A stretch of DNA of 64,000 nucleotides, from assembly GCA_946699065.1 (NCBI GenBank), contig CAMPDV010001472.1, positions 44,109 to 108,108 on the forward strand, given 5' to 3'. Shown here piece by piece: positions 1 through 14,300 of the stretch; the first letter of the stretch is position 1, and each line of letters starts with the position of its first letter. The notes beneath the pieces were generated by a model, which was not told where the DNA came from, did no database searches, and worked only from the letters and a program-made list of their open reading frames with translations. The translations under genes were made by a program, and so were the position numbers. Source of the DNA: Loxodes magnus (Eukaryota > Ciliophora > Karyorelictea > Loxodida > Loxodidae).

Positions 1-1737
1 TGATGAGACGGTGAGACTATGGAACGTCAAGACAGGTACCTTAAGACCATGAGTGGTCACACAGATTATGTATTATCTGTGGCTATATCCAGTGATTCAG
101 AGTTCATCGTATCGGGAAGTAGAGATGAGACGGTGAGACTATGGAACGTCAAGACAGGTACCTGTAAGACCATGAGTGGTCACATATATTCTGTATCATC
201 TGTGGCTATATCCAGTGATTCAGAGTTCATCGTATCGGGAAGTTATGATGAGACGGTGAGACTATGGAACGTCAAGACAGGTACCTTAAGACCATGAGTG
301 GTCACACAGATTATGTATTATCTGTGGCTATATCCAGTGATTCAGAGTTCATCGTATCGGGAAGTTGAGATGAGACGGTGAGACTATGGAACGTCAAGAC
401 AGGTACCTGTAAGACCATGAGTGGTCACACAGATTATGTATTATCTGTGGCTATATCCAGTGATTCAGAGTTCATCGTATCGGGAAGTAGAGATGAGACG
501 GTGAGACTATGGAACGTCAAGACAGGTACCTGTAAGACTATGAGTGGTCACACAGATTATGTATGATCTGTGGCTATATCCAGTGATTCAGAGTTCATCG
601 TATCGGGAAGTTGAGATAATACGGTGAGACTATGGAACGTCAAGACAGGTACCTGTAAGACCATGAGTGGTCACACAGATTATGTATGATCTGTGGCTAT
701 ATCCAGTGATTCAGAGTTCATCGTATCGGGAAGTAGAGATGAGACGGTGAGACTATGGAACGTCAAGACAGGTACCTGTAAGACCATGAGTGGTCACACA
801 GATTATGTATTATCTGTGGCTATATCCAGTGATTCAGAGTTCATCGTATCGGGAAGTTATGATGAGACGGTGAGACTATGGAACGTCAAGACAGGTACCT
901 GTAAGACCATGAGTGGTCACACAAATTATGTATGATCTGTGGCTATATCCAGTGATTCAGAGTTCATCGTATCGGGAAGTTATGATGAGACGGTGAGACT
1001 ATGGAACGTCAAGACAGGTACCTTAAGACCATGAGTGGTCACACAGATTATGTATTATCTGTGGCTATATCCAGTGATTCAGAGTTCATCGTATCGGGAA
1101 GTAGAGATGAGACGGTGAGACTATGGAACGTCAAGACAGGTACCTGTAAGACCATGAGTGGTCACACAGATTATGTATTATCTGTGGCTATATCCAGTGA
1201 TTCAGAGTTCATCGTATCGGGAAGTTGAGATAATACGGTGAGACTATGGAACGTCAAGACAGGTACCTGTAAGACCATGAGTGGTCACACAAATTATGTA
1301 TGATCTGTGGCTATATCCAGTGATTCAGAGTTCATCGTATCGGGAAGTTATGATGAGACGGTGAGACTATGGAACGTCAAGACAGGTACCTGTAAGACCA
1401 TGAGTGGTCACACAGATTATGTATTATCTGTGGCTATATCCAGTGATTCAGAGTTCATCGTATCGGGAAGTTGAGATAATACGGTGAGACTATGGAACGT
1501 CAAGACAGGTACCTGTAAGACCATGAGTGGTCACACAGATTATGTATTATCTGTGGCTATATCCAGTGATTCAGAGTTCATCGTATCGGGAAGTTGAGAT
1601 AATACGGTGAGACTATGGAACGTCAAGACAGGTACCTGTAAGACCATGAGTGGTCACACAGATTATGTATTATCTGTGGCTATATCCAGTGATTCAGAGT
1701 TCATCGTATCGGGAAGTTGAGATGAGACGGTGAGACT

Positions 1738-3615
1738 ATGGAACGTCAAGACAGGTACCTTAAGACCATGAGTGGTCACACAGATTATGTATTATCTGTG
1801 GCTATATCCAGTGATTCAGAGTTCATCGTATCGGGAAGTTGAGATAATACGGTGAGACTATGGAACGTCAAGACAGGTACCTGTAAGACCATGAGTGGTC
1901 ACACAAATTATGTATTATCTGTGGCTATATCCAGTGATTCAGAGTTCATCGTATCGGGAAGTAGAGATAATAAGGTGAGACTATGGAACGTCAAGACAGG
2001 TACCTGTAAGACCATGAGTGGTCACACAGATTATGTATTATCTGTGGCTATATCCAGTGATTCAGAGTTCATCGTATCGGGAAGTTGAGATGAGACGGTG
2101 AGACTATGGAACGTCAAGACAGGTACCTGTAAGACCATGAGTGGTCACACAGATTATGTATTATCTGTGGCTATATCCAGTGATTCAGAGTTCATCGTAT
2201 CGGGAAGTTATGATGAGACGGTGAGACTATGGAACGTCAAGACAGGTACCTGTAAGACCATGAGTGGTCACACAAATTATGTATTATCTGTGGCTATATC
2301 CAGTGATTCAGAGTTCATCGTATCGGGAAGTTATGATGAGACGGTGAGACTATGGAACGTCAAGACAGGTACCTGTAAGACCATGAGTGGTCACACAGAT
2401 TATGTATTATCTGTGGCTATATCCAGTGATTCAGAGTTCATCGTATCGGGAAGTTGAGATGAGACGGTGAGACTATGGAACGTCAAGACAGGTACCTGTA
2501 AGACCATGAGTGGTCACACAAATTATGTATTATCTGTGGCTATATCCAGTGATTCAGAGTTCATCGTATCGGGAAGTAGAGATGAGACGGTGAGACTATG
2601 GAACGTCAAGACAGGTACCTGTAAGACCATGAGTGGTCACACAAATTATGTATTATCTGTGGCTATATCCAGTGATTCAGAGTTCATCGTATCGGGAAGT
2701 TATGATGAGACGGTGAGACTATGGAACGTCAAGACAGGTACCTGTAAGACCATGAGTGGTCACACAGATTATGTATTATCTGTGGCTATATCCAGTGATT
2801 CAGAGTTCATCGTATCGGGAAGTTGAGATGAGACGGTGAGACTATGGAACGTCAAGACAGGTACCTGTAAGACCATGAGTGGTCACACAGATTATGTATT
2901 ATCTGTGGCTATATCCAGTGATTCAGAGTTCATCGTATCGGGAAGTAGAGATGAGACGGTGAGACTATGGAACGTCAAGACAGGTACCTGTAAGACTATG
3001 AGTGGTCACACAGATTATGTATGATCTGTGGCTATATCCAGTGATTCAGAGTTCATCGTATCGGGAAGTTGAGATAATACGGTGAGACTATGGAACGTCA
3101 AGACAGGTACCTGTAAGACCATGAGTGGTCACACAGATTATGTATGATCTGTGGCTATATCCAGTGATTCAGAGTTCATCGTATCGGGAAGTAGAGATGA
3201 GACGGTGAGACTATGGAACGTCAAGACAGGTACCTGTAAGACCATGAGTGGTCACACAAATTATGTATGATCTGTGGCTATATCCAGTGATTCAGAGTTC
3301 ATCGTATCGGGAAGTAGAGATAAGACTGTGAGACTATGGAACGTCAAGACAGGTACCTGTAAGACCATGAGTGGTCACACTAGTTATGTATCATCTGTGG
3401 CTATATCCAGTGATTCAGAGTTCATCGTATCGGGAAGTAGAGATGAGACGGTGAGACTATGGAACGTCAAGACAGGTACCTGTAAGACCATGAGTGGTCA
3501 CACTAGTTATGTATGATCTGTGGCTATATCCAGTGATTCAGAGTTCATCGTATCGGGAAGTTATGATGAGACGGTGAGACTATGGAACGTCAAGACAGGT
3601 ACCTTAAGACCATGA
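1738..3615 (+). CDS. 15-blade frame-coherent WD40 tract
   Basis: This tract lies between the deletion units at 1760 and 3604, starting at the Kozak-like ATG of the first. About 15 blades are in one frame, broken only by TGA at the S-x-D and YV-x-SV codons; standard-code pieces reach 119 residues. A near-identical copy lies exactly 6,020 bp downstream. Coding status is uncertain: fifteen blades would be open only if TGA is a sense codon. Confidence 0.18.
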
Positions 3616-4071
3616 GTGGTCACACAGATTATGTATTATCTGTGGCTATATCCAGTGATTCAGAGTTCATCGTATCGGGAAGTAGAGATGAGACGGTGAG
3701 ACTATGGAACGTCAAGACAGGTACCTGTAAGACCATGAGTGGTCACATATATTCTGTATCATCTGTGGCTATATCCAGTGATTCAGAGTTCATCGTATCG
3801 GGAAGTAGAGATGAGACGGTGAGACTATGGAACGTCAAGACAGGTACCTTAAGACCATGAGTGGTCACACAGATTATGTATTATCTGTGGCTATATCCAG
3901 TGATTCAGAGTTCATCGTATCGGGAAGTAGAGATGAGACGGTGAGACTATGGAACGTCAAGACAGGTACCTGTAAGACCATGAGTGGTCACACTAGTTAT
4001 GTATGATCTGTGGCTATATCCAGTGATTCAGAGTTCATCGTATCGGGAAGTTATGATGAGACGGTGAGACT

Positions 4072-6072
4072 ATGGAACGTCAAGACAGGTACCTTAAGAC
4101 CATGAGTGGTCACACAGATTATGTATTATCTGTGGCTATATCCAGTGATTCAGAGTTCATCGTATCGGGAAGTTGAGATAATACGGTGAGACTATGGAAC
4201 GTCAAGACAGGTACCTGTAAGACCATGAGTGGTCACATATATTCTGTATCATCTGTGGCTATATCCAGTGATTCAGAGTTCATCGTATCGGGAAGTAGAG
4301 ATGAGACGGTGAGACTATGGAACGTCAAGACAGGTACCTGTAAGACCATGAGTGGTCACACAAATTATGTATGATCTGTGGCTATATCCAGTGATTCAGA
4401 GTTCATCGTATCGGGAAGTTGAGATAATACGGTGAGACTATGGAACGTCAAGACAGGTACCTGTAAGACCATGAGTGGTCACACTAGTTATGTATGATCT
4501 GTGGCTATATCCAGTGATTCAGAGTTCATCGTATCGGGAAGTAGAGATGAGACGGTGAGACTATGGAACGTCAAGACAGGTACCTGTAAGACCATGAGTG
4601 GTCACACTAGTTATGTATTATCTGTGGCTATATCCAGTGATTCAGAGTTCATCGTATCGGGAAGTTGAGATAATACGGTGAGACTATGGAACGTCAAGAC
4701 AGGTACCTGTAAGACCATGAGTGGTCACACTAGCTATGTATATGCAGTGGCTATATCCAGTGATTCAGAGTTCATCGTATCGGGAAGTAGAGATGAGACG
4801 GTGAGACTATGGAACGTCAAGACAGGTACCTGTAAGACCATGAGTGGTCACACAGATTATGTATTATCTGTGGCTATATCCAGTGATTCAGAGTTCATCG
4901 TATCGGGAAGTTATGATGAGACGGTGAGACTATGGAACGTCAAGACAGGTACCTGTAAGACCATGAGTGGTCACACTAGTTATGTATTATCTGTGGCTAT
5001 ATCCAGTGATTCAGAGTTCATCGTATCGGGAAGTTGAGATAATACGGTGAGACTATGGAACGTCAAGACAGGTACCTGTAAGACCATGAGTGGTCACACT
5101 AGCTATGTATATGCAGTGGCTATATCCAGTGATTCAGAGTTCATCGTATCGGGAAGTTATGATGAGACGGTGAGACTATGGAACGTCAAGACAGGTACCT
5201 GTAAGACCATGAGTGGTCACACAAATTATGTATGATCTGTGGCTATATCCAGTGATTCAGAGTTCATCGTATCGGGAAGTAGAGATGAGACGGTGAGACT
5301 ATGGAACGTCAAGACAGGTACCTGTAAGACCATGAGTGGTCACACAGATTATGTATTATCTGTGGCTATATCCAGTGATTCAGAGTTCATCGTATCGGGA
5401 AGTAGAGATGAGACGGTGAGATTATGGAACGTCAAGACAGGTACCTGTAAGACCATGAGTGGTCACACAAATTCTGTATATGCTGTGGCTATATCCAGTG
5501 ATTCAGAGTTCATCGTTTCGGGAAGTTATGATTGTACGGTGAGACTATGGAACGTCAAGACAGGTACCTGTAAGACCATGAGTGGTCACATATATTCTGT
5601 ATCATCTGTGGCTATATCCAGTGATTCAGAGTTCATCGTATCGGGAAGTAGAGATGAGACGGTGAGACTATGGAACGTCAAGACAGGTACCTGTAAGACC
5701 ATGAGTGGTCACACAGATTATGTATTATCTGTGGCTATATCCAGTGATTCAGAGTTCATCGTATCGGGAAGTAGAGATGAGACGGTGAGACTATGGAACG
5801 TCAAGACAGGTACCTGTAAGACCATGAGTGGTCACACTAGTTATGTATCATCTGTGGCTATATCCAGTGATTCAGAGTTCATCGTATCGGGAAGTAGAGA
5901 TGAGACGGTGAGACTATGGAACGTCAAGACAGGTACCTGTAAGACCATGAGTGGTCACACTAGTTATGTATGATCTGTGGCTATATCCAGTGATTCAGAG
6001 TTCATCGTATCGGGAAGTTATGATGAGACGGTGAGACTATGGAACGTCAAGACAGGTACCTTAAGACCATGA
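4072..6072 (+). CDS. 16-blade frame-coherent WD40 tract, first higher-order repeat copy
   Basis: The tract starts at the ATG of the deletion unit at 4094 and ends with LRP-TGA of the deletion unit at 6061. All in-frame stops are TGA. The right part includes a rare blade with TNSVYAV and YDCTV that is otherwise seen only near 25.25 kb. Six consecutive blades at the right (5239-5973) are open under the standard code. In the next higher-order copy this tract is six units shorter, so it has gained or lost 738 bp. Confidence 0.2.
5239..5973 (+). CDS. Standard-code WD40 ORF, 244 codons, 6 blades, with the Cys variant blade
   Basis: Six blades are open, including the TNSVYAV blade followed by YDCTV, where TGT replaces GAG at residue 25 and GTT replaces GTA at a Val codon upstream. 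The order is TDYV, TNSV, IYSV, TDYV, TSYV, TSYV. One synonymous change (TTA for CTA in LW, near 5421) is private to this copy. Bounded on both sides by TGA in the YV-x-SV codon. Confidence 0.25.
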   Translation: MAISSDSEFIVSGSRDETVRLWNVKTGTCKTMSGHTDYVLSVAISSDSEFIVSGSRDETVRLWNVKTGTCKTMSGHTNSVYAVAISSDSEFIVSGSYDCTVRLWNVKTGTCKTMSGHIYSVSSVAISSDSEFIVSGSRDETVRLWNVKTGTCKTMSGHTDYVLSVAISSDSEFIVSGSRDETVRLWNVKTGTCKTMSGHTSYVSSVAISSDSEFIVSGSRDETVRLWNVKTGTCKTMSGHTSYV

Positions 6073-9000
6073 GTGGTCACACAGATTATGTATTATCTGT
6101 GGCTATATCCAGTGATTCAGAGTTCATCGTATCGGGAAGTAGAGATGAGACGGTGAGACTATGGAACGTCAAGACAGGTACCTGTAAGACCATGAGTGGT
6201 CACATATATTCTGTATCATCTGTGGCTATATCCAGTGATTCAGAGTTCATCGTATCGGGAAGTTATGATGAGACGGTGAGACTATGGAACGTCAAGACAG
6301 GTACCTTAAGACCATGAGTGGTCACACAGATTATGTATTATCTGTGGCTATATCCAGTGATTCAGAGTTCATCGTATCGGGAAGTTGAGATGAGACGGTG
6401 AGACTATGGAACGTCAAGACAGGTACCTGTAAGACCATGAGTGGTCACACAGATTATGTATTATCTGTGGCTATATCCAGTGATTCAGAGTTCATCGTAT
6501 CGGGAAGTAGAGATGAGACGGTGAGACTATGGAACGTCAAGACAGGTACCTGTAAGACTATGAGTGGTCACACAGATTATGTATGATCTGTGGCTATATC
6601 CAGTGATTCAGAGTTCATCGTATCGGGAAGTTGAGATAATACGGTGAGACTATGGAACGTCAAGACAGGTACCTGTAAGACCATGAGTGGTCACACAGAT
6701 TATGTATGATCTGTGGCTATATCCAGTGATTCAGAGTTCATCGTATCGGGAAGTAGAGATGAGACGGTGAGACTATGGAACGTCAAGACAGGTACCTGTA
6801 AGACCATGAGTGGTCACACAGATTATGTATTATCTGTGGCTATATCCAGTGATTCAGAGTTCATCGTATCGGGAAGTTATGATGAGACGGTGAGACTATG
6901 GAACGTCAAGACAGGTACCTGTAAGACCATGAGTGGTCACACAAATTATGTATGATCTGTGGCTATATCCAGTGATTCAGAGTTCATCGTATCGGGAAGT
7001 TATGATGAGACGGTGAGACTATGGAACGTCAAGACAGGTACCTTAAGACCATGAGTGGTCACACAGATTATGTATTATCTGTGGCTATATCCAGTGATTC
7101 AGAGTTCATCGTATCGGGAAGTAGAGATGAGACGGTGAGACTATGGAACGTCAAGACAGGTACCTGTAAGACCATGAGTGGTCACACAGATTATGTATTA
7201 TCTGTGGCTATATCCAGTGATTCAGAGTTCATCGTATCGGGAAGTTGAGATAATACGGTGAGACTATGGAACGTCAAGACAGGTACCTGTAAGACCATGA
7301 GTGGTCACACAAATTATGTATGATCTGTGGCTATATCCAGTGATTCAGAGTTCATCGTATCGGGAAGTTATGATGAGACGGTGAGACTATGGAACGTCAA
7401 GACAGGTACCTGTAAGACCATGAGTGGTCACACAAATTATGTATGATCTGTGGCTATATCCAGTGATTCAGAGTTCATCGTATCGGGAAGTTGAGATAAT
7501 ACGGTGAGACTATGGAACGTCAAGACAGGTACCTGTAAGACCATGAGTGGTCACACAGATTATGTATTATCTGTGGCTATATCCAGTGATTCAGAGTTCA
7601 TCGTATCGGGAAGTTGAGATAATACGGTGAGACTATGGAACGTCAAGACAGGTAACTGTAAGACCATGAGTGGTCACACAGATTATGTATTATCTGTGGC
7701 TATATCCAGTGATTCAGAGTTCATCGTATCGGGAAGTTGAGATGAGACGGTGAGACTATGGAACGTCAAGACAGGTACCTTAAGACCATGAGTGGTCACA
7801 CAGATTATGTATTATCTGTGGCTATATCCAGTGATTCAGAGTTCATCGTATCGGGAAGTTGAGATAATACGGTGAGACTATGGAACGTCAAGACAGGTAC
7901 CTGTAAGACCATGAGTGGTCACACAAATTATGTATTATCTGTGGCTATATCCAGTGATTCAGAGTTCATCGTATCGGGAAGTTATGATGAGACGGTGAGA
8001 CTATGGAACGTCAAGACAGGTACCTGTAAGACCATGAGTGGTCACACAGATTATGTATTATCTGTGGCTATATCCAGTGATTCAGAGTTCATCGTATCGG
8101 GAAGTTGAGATGAGACGGTGAGACTATGGAACGTCAAGACAGGTACCTGTAAGACCATGAGTGGTCACACAGATTATGTATTATCTGTGGCTATATCCAG
8201 TGATTCAGAGTTCATCGTATCGGGAAGTTATGATGAGACGGTGAGACTATGGAACGTCAAGACAGGTACCTGTAAGACCATGAGTGGTCACACAAATTAT
8301 GTATTATCTGTGGCTATATCCAGTGATTCAGAGTTCATCGTATCGGGAAGTTATGATGAGACGGTGAGACTATGGAACGTCAAGACAGGTACCTGTAAGA
8401 CCATGAGTGGTCACACAGATTATGTATTATCTGTGGCTATATCCAGTGATTCAGAGTTCATCGTATCGGGAAGTTGAGATGAGACGGTGAGACTATGGAA
8501 CGTCAAGACAGGTACCTGTAAGACCATGAGTGGTCACACAAATTATGTATTATCTGTGGCTATATCCAGTGATTCAGAGTTCATCGTATCGGGAAGTAGA
8601 GATGAGACGGTGAGACTATGGAACGTCAAGACAGGTACCTGTAAGACCATGAGTGGTCACACAAATTATGTATTATCTGTGGCTATATCCAGTGATTCAG
8701 AGTTCATCGTATCGGGAAGTAGAGATGAGACGGTGAGACTATGGAACGTCAAGACAGGTACCTGTAAGACCATGAGTGGTCACACTAGTTATGTATTATC
8801 TGTGGCTATATCCAGTGATTCAGAGTTCATCGTATCGGGAAGTTGAGATGAGACGGTGAGACTATGGAACGTCAAGACAGGTACCTGTAAGACCATGAGT
8901 GGTCACACAGATTATGTATTATCTGTGGCTATATCCAGTGATTCAGAGTTCATCGTATCGGGAAGTAGAGATGAGACGGTGAGACTATGGAACGTCAAGA

Positions 9001-11302
9001 CAGGTACCTGTAAGACCATGAGTGGTCACACAGATTATGTATGATCTGTGGCTATATCCAGTGATTCAGAGTTCATCGTATCGGGAAGTTGAGATAATAC
9101 GGTGAGACTATGGAACGTCAAGACAGGTACCTGTAAGACCATGAGTGGTCACACAGATTATGTATGATCTGTGGCTATATCCAGTGATTCAGAGTTCATC
9201 GTATCGGGAAGTAGAGATGAGACGGTGAGACTATGGAACGTCAAGACAGGTACCTGTAAGACCATGAGTGGTCACACAAATTATGTATGATCTGTGGCTA
9301 TATCCAGTGATTCAGAGTTCATCGTATCGGGAAGTAGAGATAAGACTGTGAGACTATGGAACGTCAAGACAGGTACCTGTAAGACCATGAGTGGTCACAC
9401 TAGTTATGTATCATCTGTGGCTATATCCAGTGATTCAGAGTTCATCGTATCGGGAAGTAGAGATGAGACGGTGAGACTATGGAACGTCAAGACAGGTACC
9501 TGTAAGACCATGAGTGGTCACACTAGTTATGTATGATCTGTGGCTATATCCAGTGATTCAGAGTTCATCGTATCGGGAAGTTATGATGAGACGGTGAGAC
9601 TATGGAACGTCAAGACAGGTACCTTAAGACCATGAGTGGTCACACAGATTATGTATTATCTGTGGCTATATCCAGTGATTCAGAGTTCATCGTATCGGGA
9701 AGTAGAGATGAGACGGTGAGACTATGGAACGTCAAGACAGGTACCTGTAAGACCATGAGTGGTCACATATATTCTGTATCATCTGTGGCTATATCCAGTG
9801 ATTCAGAGTTCATCGTATCGGGAAGTAGAGATGAGACGGTGAGACTATGGAACGTCAAGACAGGTACCTTAAGACCATGAGTGGTCACACAGATTATGTA
9901 TTATCTGTGGCTATATCCAGTGATTCAGAGTTCATCGTATCGGGAAGTAGAGATGAGACGGTGAGACTATGGAACGTCAAGACAGGTACCTGTAAGACCA
10001 TGAGTGGTCACACTAGTTATGTATGATCTGTGGCTATATCCAGTGATTCAGAGTTCATCGTATCGGGAAGTTATGATGAGACGGTGAGACTATGGAACGT
10101 CAAGACAGGTACCTTAAGACCATGAGTGGTCACACAGATTATGTATTATCTGTGGCTATATCCAGTGATTCAGAGTTCATCGTATCGGGAAGTTGAGATA
10201 ATACGGTGAGACTATGGAACGTCAAGACAGGTACCTGTAAGACCATGAGTGGTCACATATATTCTGTATCATCTGTGGCTATATCCAGTGATTCAGAGTT
10301 CATCGTATCGGGAAGTAGAGATGAGACGGTGAGACTATGGAACGTCAAGACAGGTACCTGTAAGACCATGAGTGGTCACACAGATTATGTATGATCTGTG
10401 GCTATATCCAGTGATTCAGAGTTCATCGTATCGGGAAGTTGAGATAATACGGTGAGACTATGGAACGTCAAGACAGGTACCTGTAAGACCATGAGTGGTC
10501 ACACTAGTTATGTATGATCTGTGGCTATATCCAGTGATTCAGAGTTCATCGTATCGGGAAGTAGAGATGAGACGGTGAGACTATGGAACGTCAAGACAGG
10601 TACCTGTAAGACCATGAGTGGTCACACTAGTTATGTATTATCTGTGGCTATATCCAGTGATTCAGAGTTCATCGTATCGGGAAGTTGAGATAATACGGTG
10701 AGACTATGGAACGTCAAGACAGGTACCTGTAAGACCATGAGTGGTCACACTAGCTATGTATATGCAGTGGCTATATCCAGTGATTCAGAGTTCATCGTAT
10801 CGGGAAGTAGAGATGAGACGGTGAGACTATGGAACGTCAAGACAGGTACCTGTAAGACCATGAGTGGTCACACAAATTATGTATGATCTGTGGCTATATC
10901 CAGTGATTCAGAGTTCATCGTATCGGGAAGTTATGATGAGACGGTGAGACTATGGAACGTCAAGACAGGTACCTGTAAGACCATGAGTGGTCACACTAGC
11001 TATGTATATGCAGTGGCTATATCCAGTGATTCAGAGTTCATCGTATCGGGAAGTTATGATGAGACGGTGAGACTATGGAACGTCAAGACAGGTACCTGTA
11101 AGACCATGAGTGGTCACACTAGTTATGTATCATCTGTGGCTATATCCAGTGATTCAGAGTTCATCGTATCGGGAAGTAGAGATGAGACGGTGAGACTATG
11201 GAACGTCAAGACAGGTACCTGTAAGACCATGAGTGGTCACACTAGTTATGTATGATCTGTGGCTATATCCAGTGATTCAGAGTTCATCGTATCGGGAAGT
11301 TA
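6021..11302 (+). repeat. Higher-order repeat, copy 2 (43 units)
   Basis: Copy of 1-6020 with the same seven deletion units but six units (738 bp) shorter in its right part, so the next copy is offset 5,282 bp. Differences from copy 1 are mostly swaps between existing variants at the variable codons, as expected from conversion. Confidence 0.85.
7758..9635 (+). CDS. 15-blade frame-coherent WD40 tract, second higher-order copy
   Basis: This is the copy of 1738-3615 shifted by exactly 6,020 bp. It differs from the first copy at variable codons only, for example Y-D-E in place of R-D-N near 7981, R in place of Y near 8720 and TSYV in place of TDYV near 8784. Such swaps look like conversion between unit types rather than random point mutation. 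All in-frame stops are TGA. Confidence 0.18.
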
Positions 11303-14300
11303 TGATGAGACGGTGAGACTATGGAACGTCAAGACAGGTACCTTAAGACCATGAGTGGTCACACAGATTATGTATTATCTGTGGCTATATCCAGTGATTC
11401 AGAGTTCATCGTATCGGGAAGTAGAGATGAGACGGTGAGACTATGGAACGTCAAGACAGGTACCTGTAAGACCATGAGTGGTCACATATATTCTGTATCA
11501 TCTGTGGCTATATCCAGTGATTCAGAGTTCATCGTATCGGGAAGTTATGATGAGACGGTGAGACTATGGAACGTCAAGACAGGTACCTTAAGACCATGAG
11601 TGGTCACACAGATTATGTATTATCTGTGGCTATATCCAGTGATTCAGAGTTCATCGTATCGGGAAGTAGAGATGAGACGGTGAGACTATGGAACGTCAAG
11701 ACAGGTACCTGTAAGACCATGAGTGGTCACACAGATTATGTATTATCTGTGGCTATATCCAGTGATTCAGAGTTCATCGTATCGGGAAGTAGAGATGAGA
11801 CGGTGAGACTATGGAACGTCAAGACAGGTACCTGTAAGACTATGAGTGGTCACACAGATTATGTATGATCTGTGGCTATATCCAGTGATTCAGAGTTCAT
11901 CGTATCGGGAAGTTGAGATAATACGGTGAGACTATGGAACGTCAAGACAGGTACCTGTAAGACCATGAGTGGTCACACAGATTATGTATGATCTGTGGCT
12001 ATATCCAGTGATTCAGAGTTCATCGTATCGGGAAGTAGAGATGAGACGGTGAGACTATGGAACGTCAAGACAGGTACCTGTAAGACCATGAGTGGTCACA
12101 CAGATTATGTATGATCTGTGGCTATATCCAGTGATTCAGAGTTCATCGTATCGGGAAGTTATGATGAGACGGTGAGACTATGGAACGTCAAGACAGGTAC
12201 CTGTAAGACCATGAGTGGTCACACAAATTATGTATGATCTGTGGCTATATCCAGTGATTCAGAGTTCATCGTATCGGGAAGTTATGATGAGACGGTGAGA
12301 CTATGGAACGTCAAGACAGGTACCTTAAGACCATGAGTGGTCACACAGATTATGTATTATCTGTGGCTATATCCAGTGATTCAGAGTTCATCGTATCGGG
12401 AAGTAGAGATGAGACGGTGAGACTATGGAACGTCAAGACAGGTACCTGTAAGACCATGAGTGGTCACACAGATTATGTATTATCTGTGGCTATATCCAGT
12501 GATTCAGAGTTCATCGTATCGGGAAGTTGAGATAATACGGTGAGACTATGGAACGTCAAGACAGGTACCTGTAAGACTATGAGTGGTCACACAAATTATG
12601 TATGATCTGTGGCTATATCCAGTGATTCAGAGTTCATCGTATCGGGAAGTTATGATGAGACGGTGAGACTATGGAACGTCAAGACAGGTACCTGTAAGAC
12701 CATGAGTGGTCACACAGATTATGTATTATCTGTGGCTATATCCAGTGATTCAGAGTTCATCGTATCGGGAAGTTGAGATAATACGGTGAGACTATGGAAC
12801 GTCAAGACAGGTACCTGTAAGACCATGAGTGGTCACACAGATTATGTATTATCTGTGGCTATATCCAGTGATTCAGAGTTCATCGTATCGGGAAGTTGAG
12901 ATAATACGGTGAGACTATGGAACGTCAAGACAGGTACCTGTAAGACCATGAGTGGTCACACAGATTATGTATTATCTGTGGCTATATCCAGTGATTCAGA
13001 GTTCATCGTATCGGGAAGTTGAGATGAGACGGTGAGACTATGGAACGTCAAGACAGGTACCTTAAGACCATGAGTGGTCACACAGATTATGTATTATCTG
13101 TGGCTATATCCAGTGATTCAGAGTTCATCGTATCGGGAAGTAGAGATGAGACGGTGAGGGACTATGGAACGTCAAGACAGGTACCTGTAAGACCATGAGT
13201 GGTCACACAAATTATGTATTATCTGTGGCTATATCCAGTGATTCAGAGTTCATCGTATCGGGAAGTTATGATGAGACGGTGAGACTATGGAACGTCAAGA
13301 CAGGTACCTGTAAGACCATGAGTGGTCACACAGATTATGTATTATCTGTGGCTATATCCAGTGATTCAGAGTTCATCGTATCGGGAAGTTGAGATGAGAC
13401 GGTGAGACTATGGAACGTCAAGACAGGTACCTGTAAGACCATGAGTGGTCACACAGATTATGTATTATCTGTGGCTATATCCAGTGATTCAGAGTTCATC
13501 GTATCGGGAAGTTATGATGAGACGGTGAGACTATGGAACGTCAAGACAGGTACCTGTAAGACCATGAGTGGTCACACAGATTATGTATTATCTGTGGCTA
13601 TATCCAGTGATTCAGAGTTCATCGTATCGGGAAGTTGAGATGAGACGGTGAGACTATGGAACGTCAAGACAGGTACCTGTAAGACCATGAGTGGTCACAC
13701 AAATTATGTATTATCTGTGGCTATATCCAGTGATTCAGAGTTCATCGTATCGGGAAGTAGAGATGAGACGGTGAGACTATGGAACGTCAAGACAGGTACC
13801 TGTAAGACCATGAGTGGTCACACAAATTATGTATTATCTGTGGCTATATCCAGTGATTCAGAGTTCATCGTATCGGGAAGTAGAGATGAGACGGTGAGAC
13901 TATGGAACGTCAAGACAGGTACCTGTAAGACCATGAGTGGTCACACTAGTTATGTATTATCTGTGGCTATATCCAGTGATTCAGAGTTCATCGTATCGGG
14001 AAGTTGAGATGAGACGGTGAGACTATGGAACGTCAAGACAGGTACCTGTAAGACCATGAGTGGTCACACAGATTATGTATTATCTGTGGCTATATCCAGT
14101 GATTCAGAGTTCATCGTATCGGGAAGTAGAGATGAGACGGTGAGACTATGGAACGTCAAGACAGGTACCTGTAAGACTATGAGTGGTCACACAGATTATG
14201 TATGATCTGTGGCTATATCCAGTGATTCAGAGTTCATCGTATCGGGAAGTTGAGATAATACGGTGAGACTATGGAACGTCAAGACAGGTACCTGTAAGAC

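Larger units (their letters stand above)
1..6020 (+). repeat. Higher-order repeat, copy 1 (49 units, 7 deletion units)
   Basis: The pattern of unit types in this block recurs 6,020 bp downstream. The length equals 49 x 123 less the seven deletion bases. Deletions at 41, 286, 1023, 1760, 3604, 3849 and 4094 map to 6061, 6306, 7043, 7780, 9624, 9869 and 10114 in copy 2. The exact left limit is unknown because the window begins here. Confidence 0.85.
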
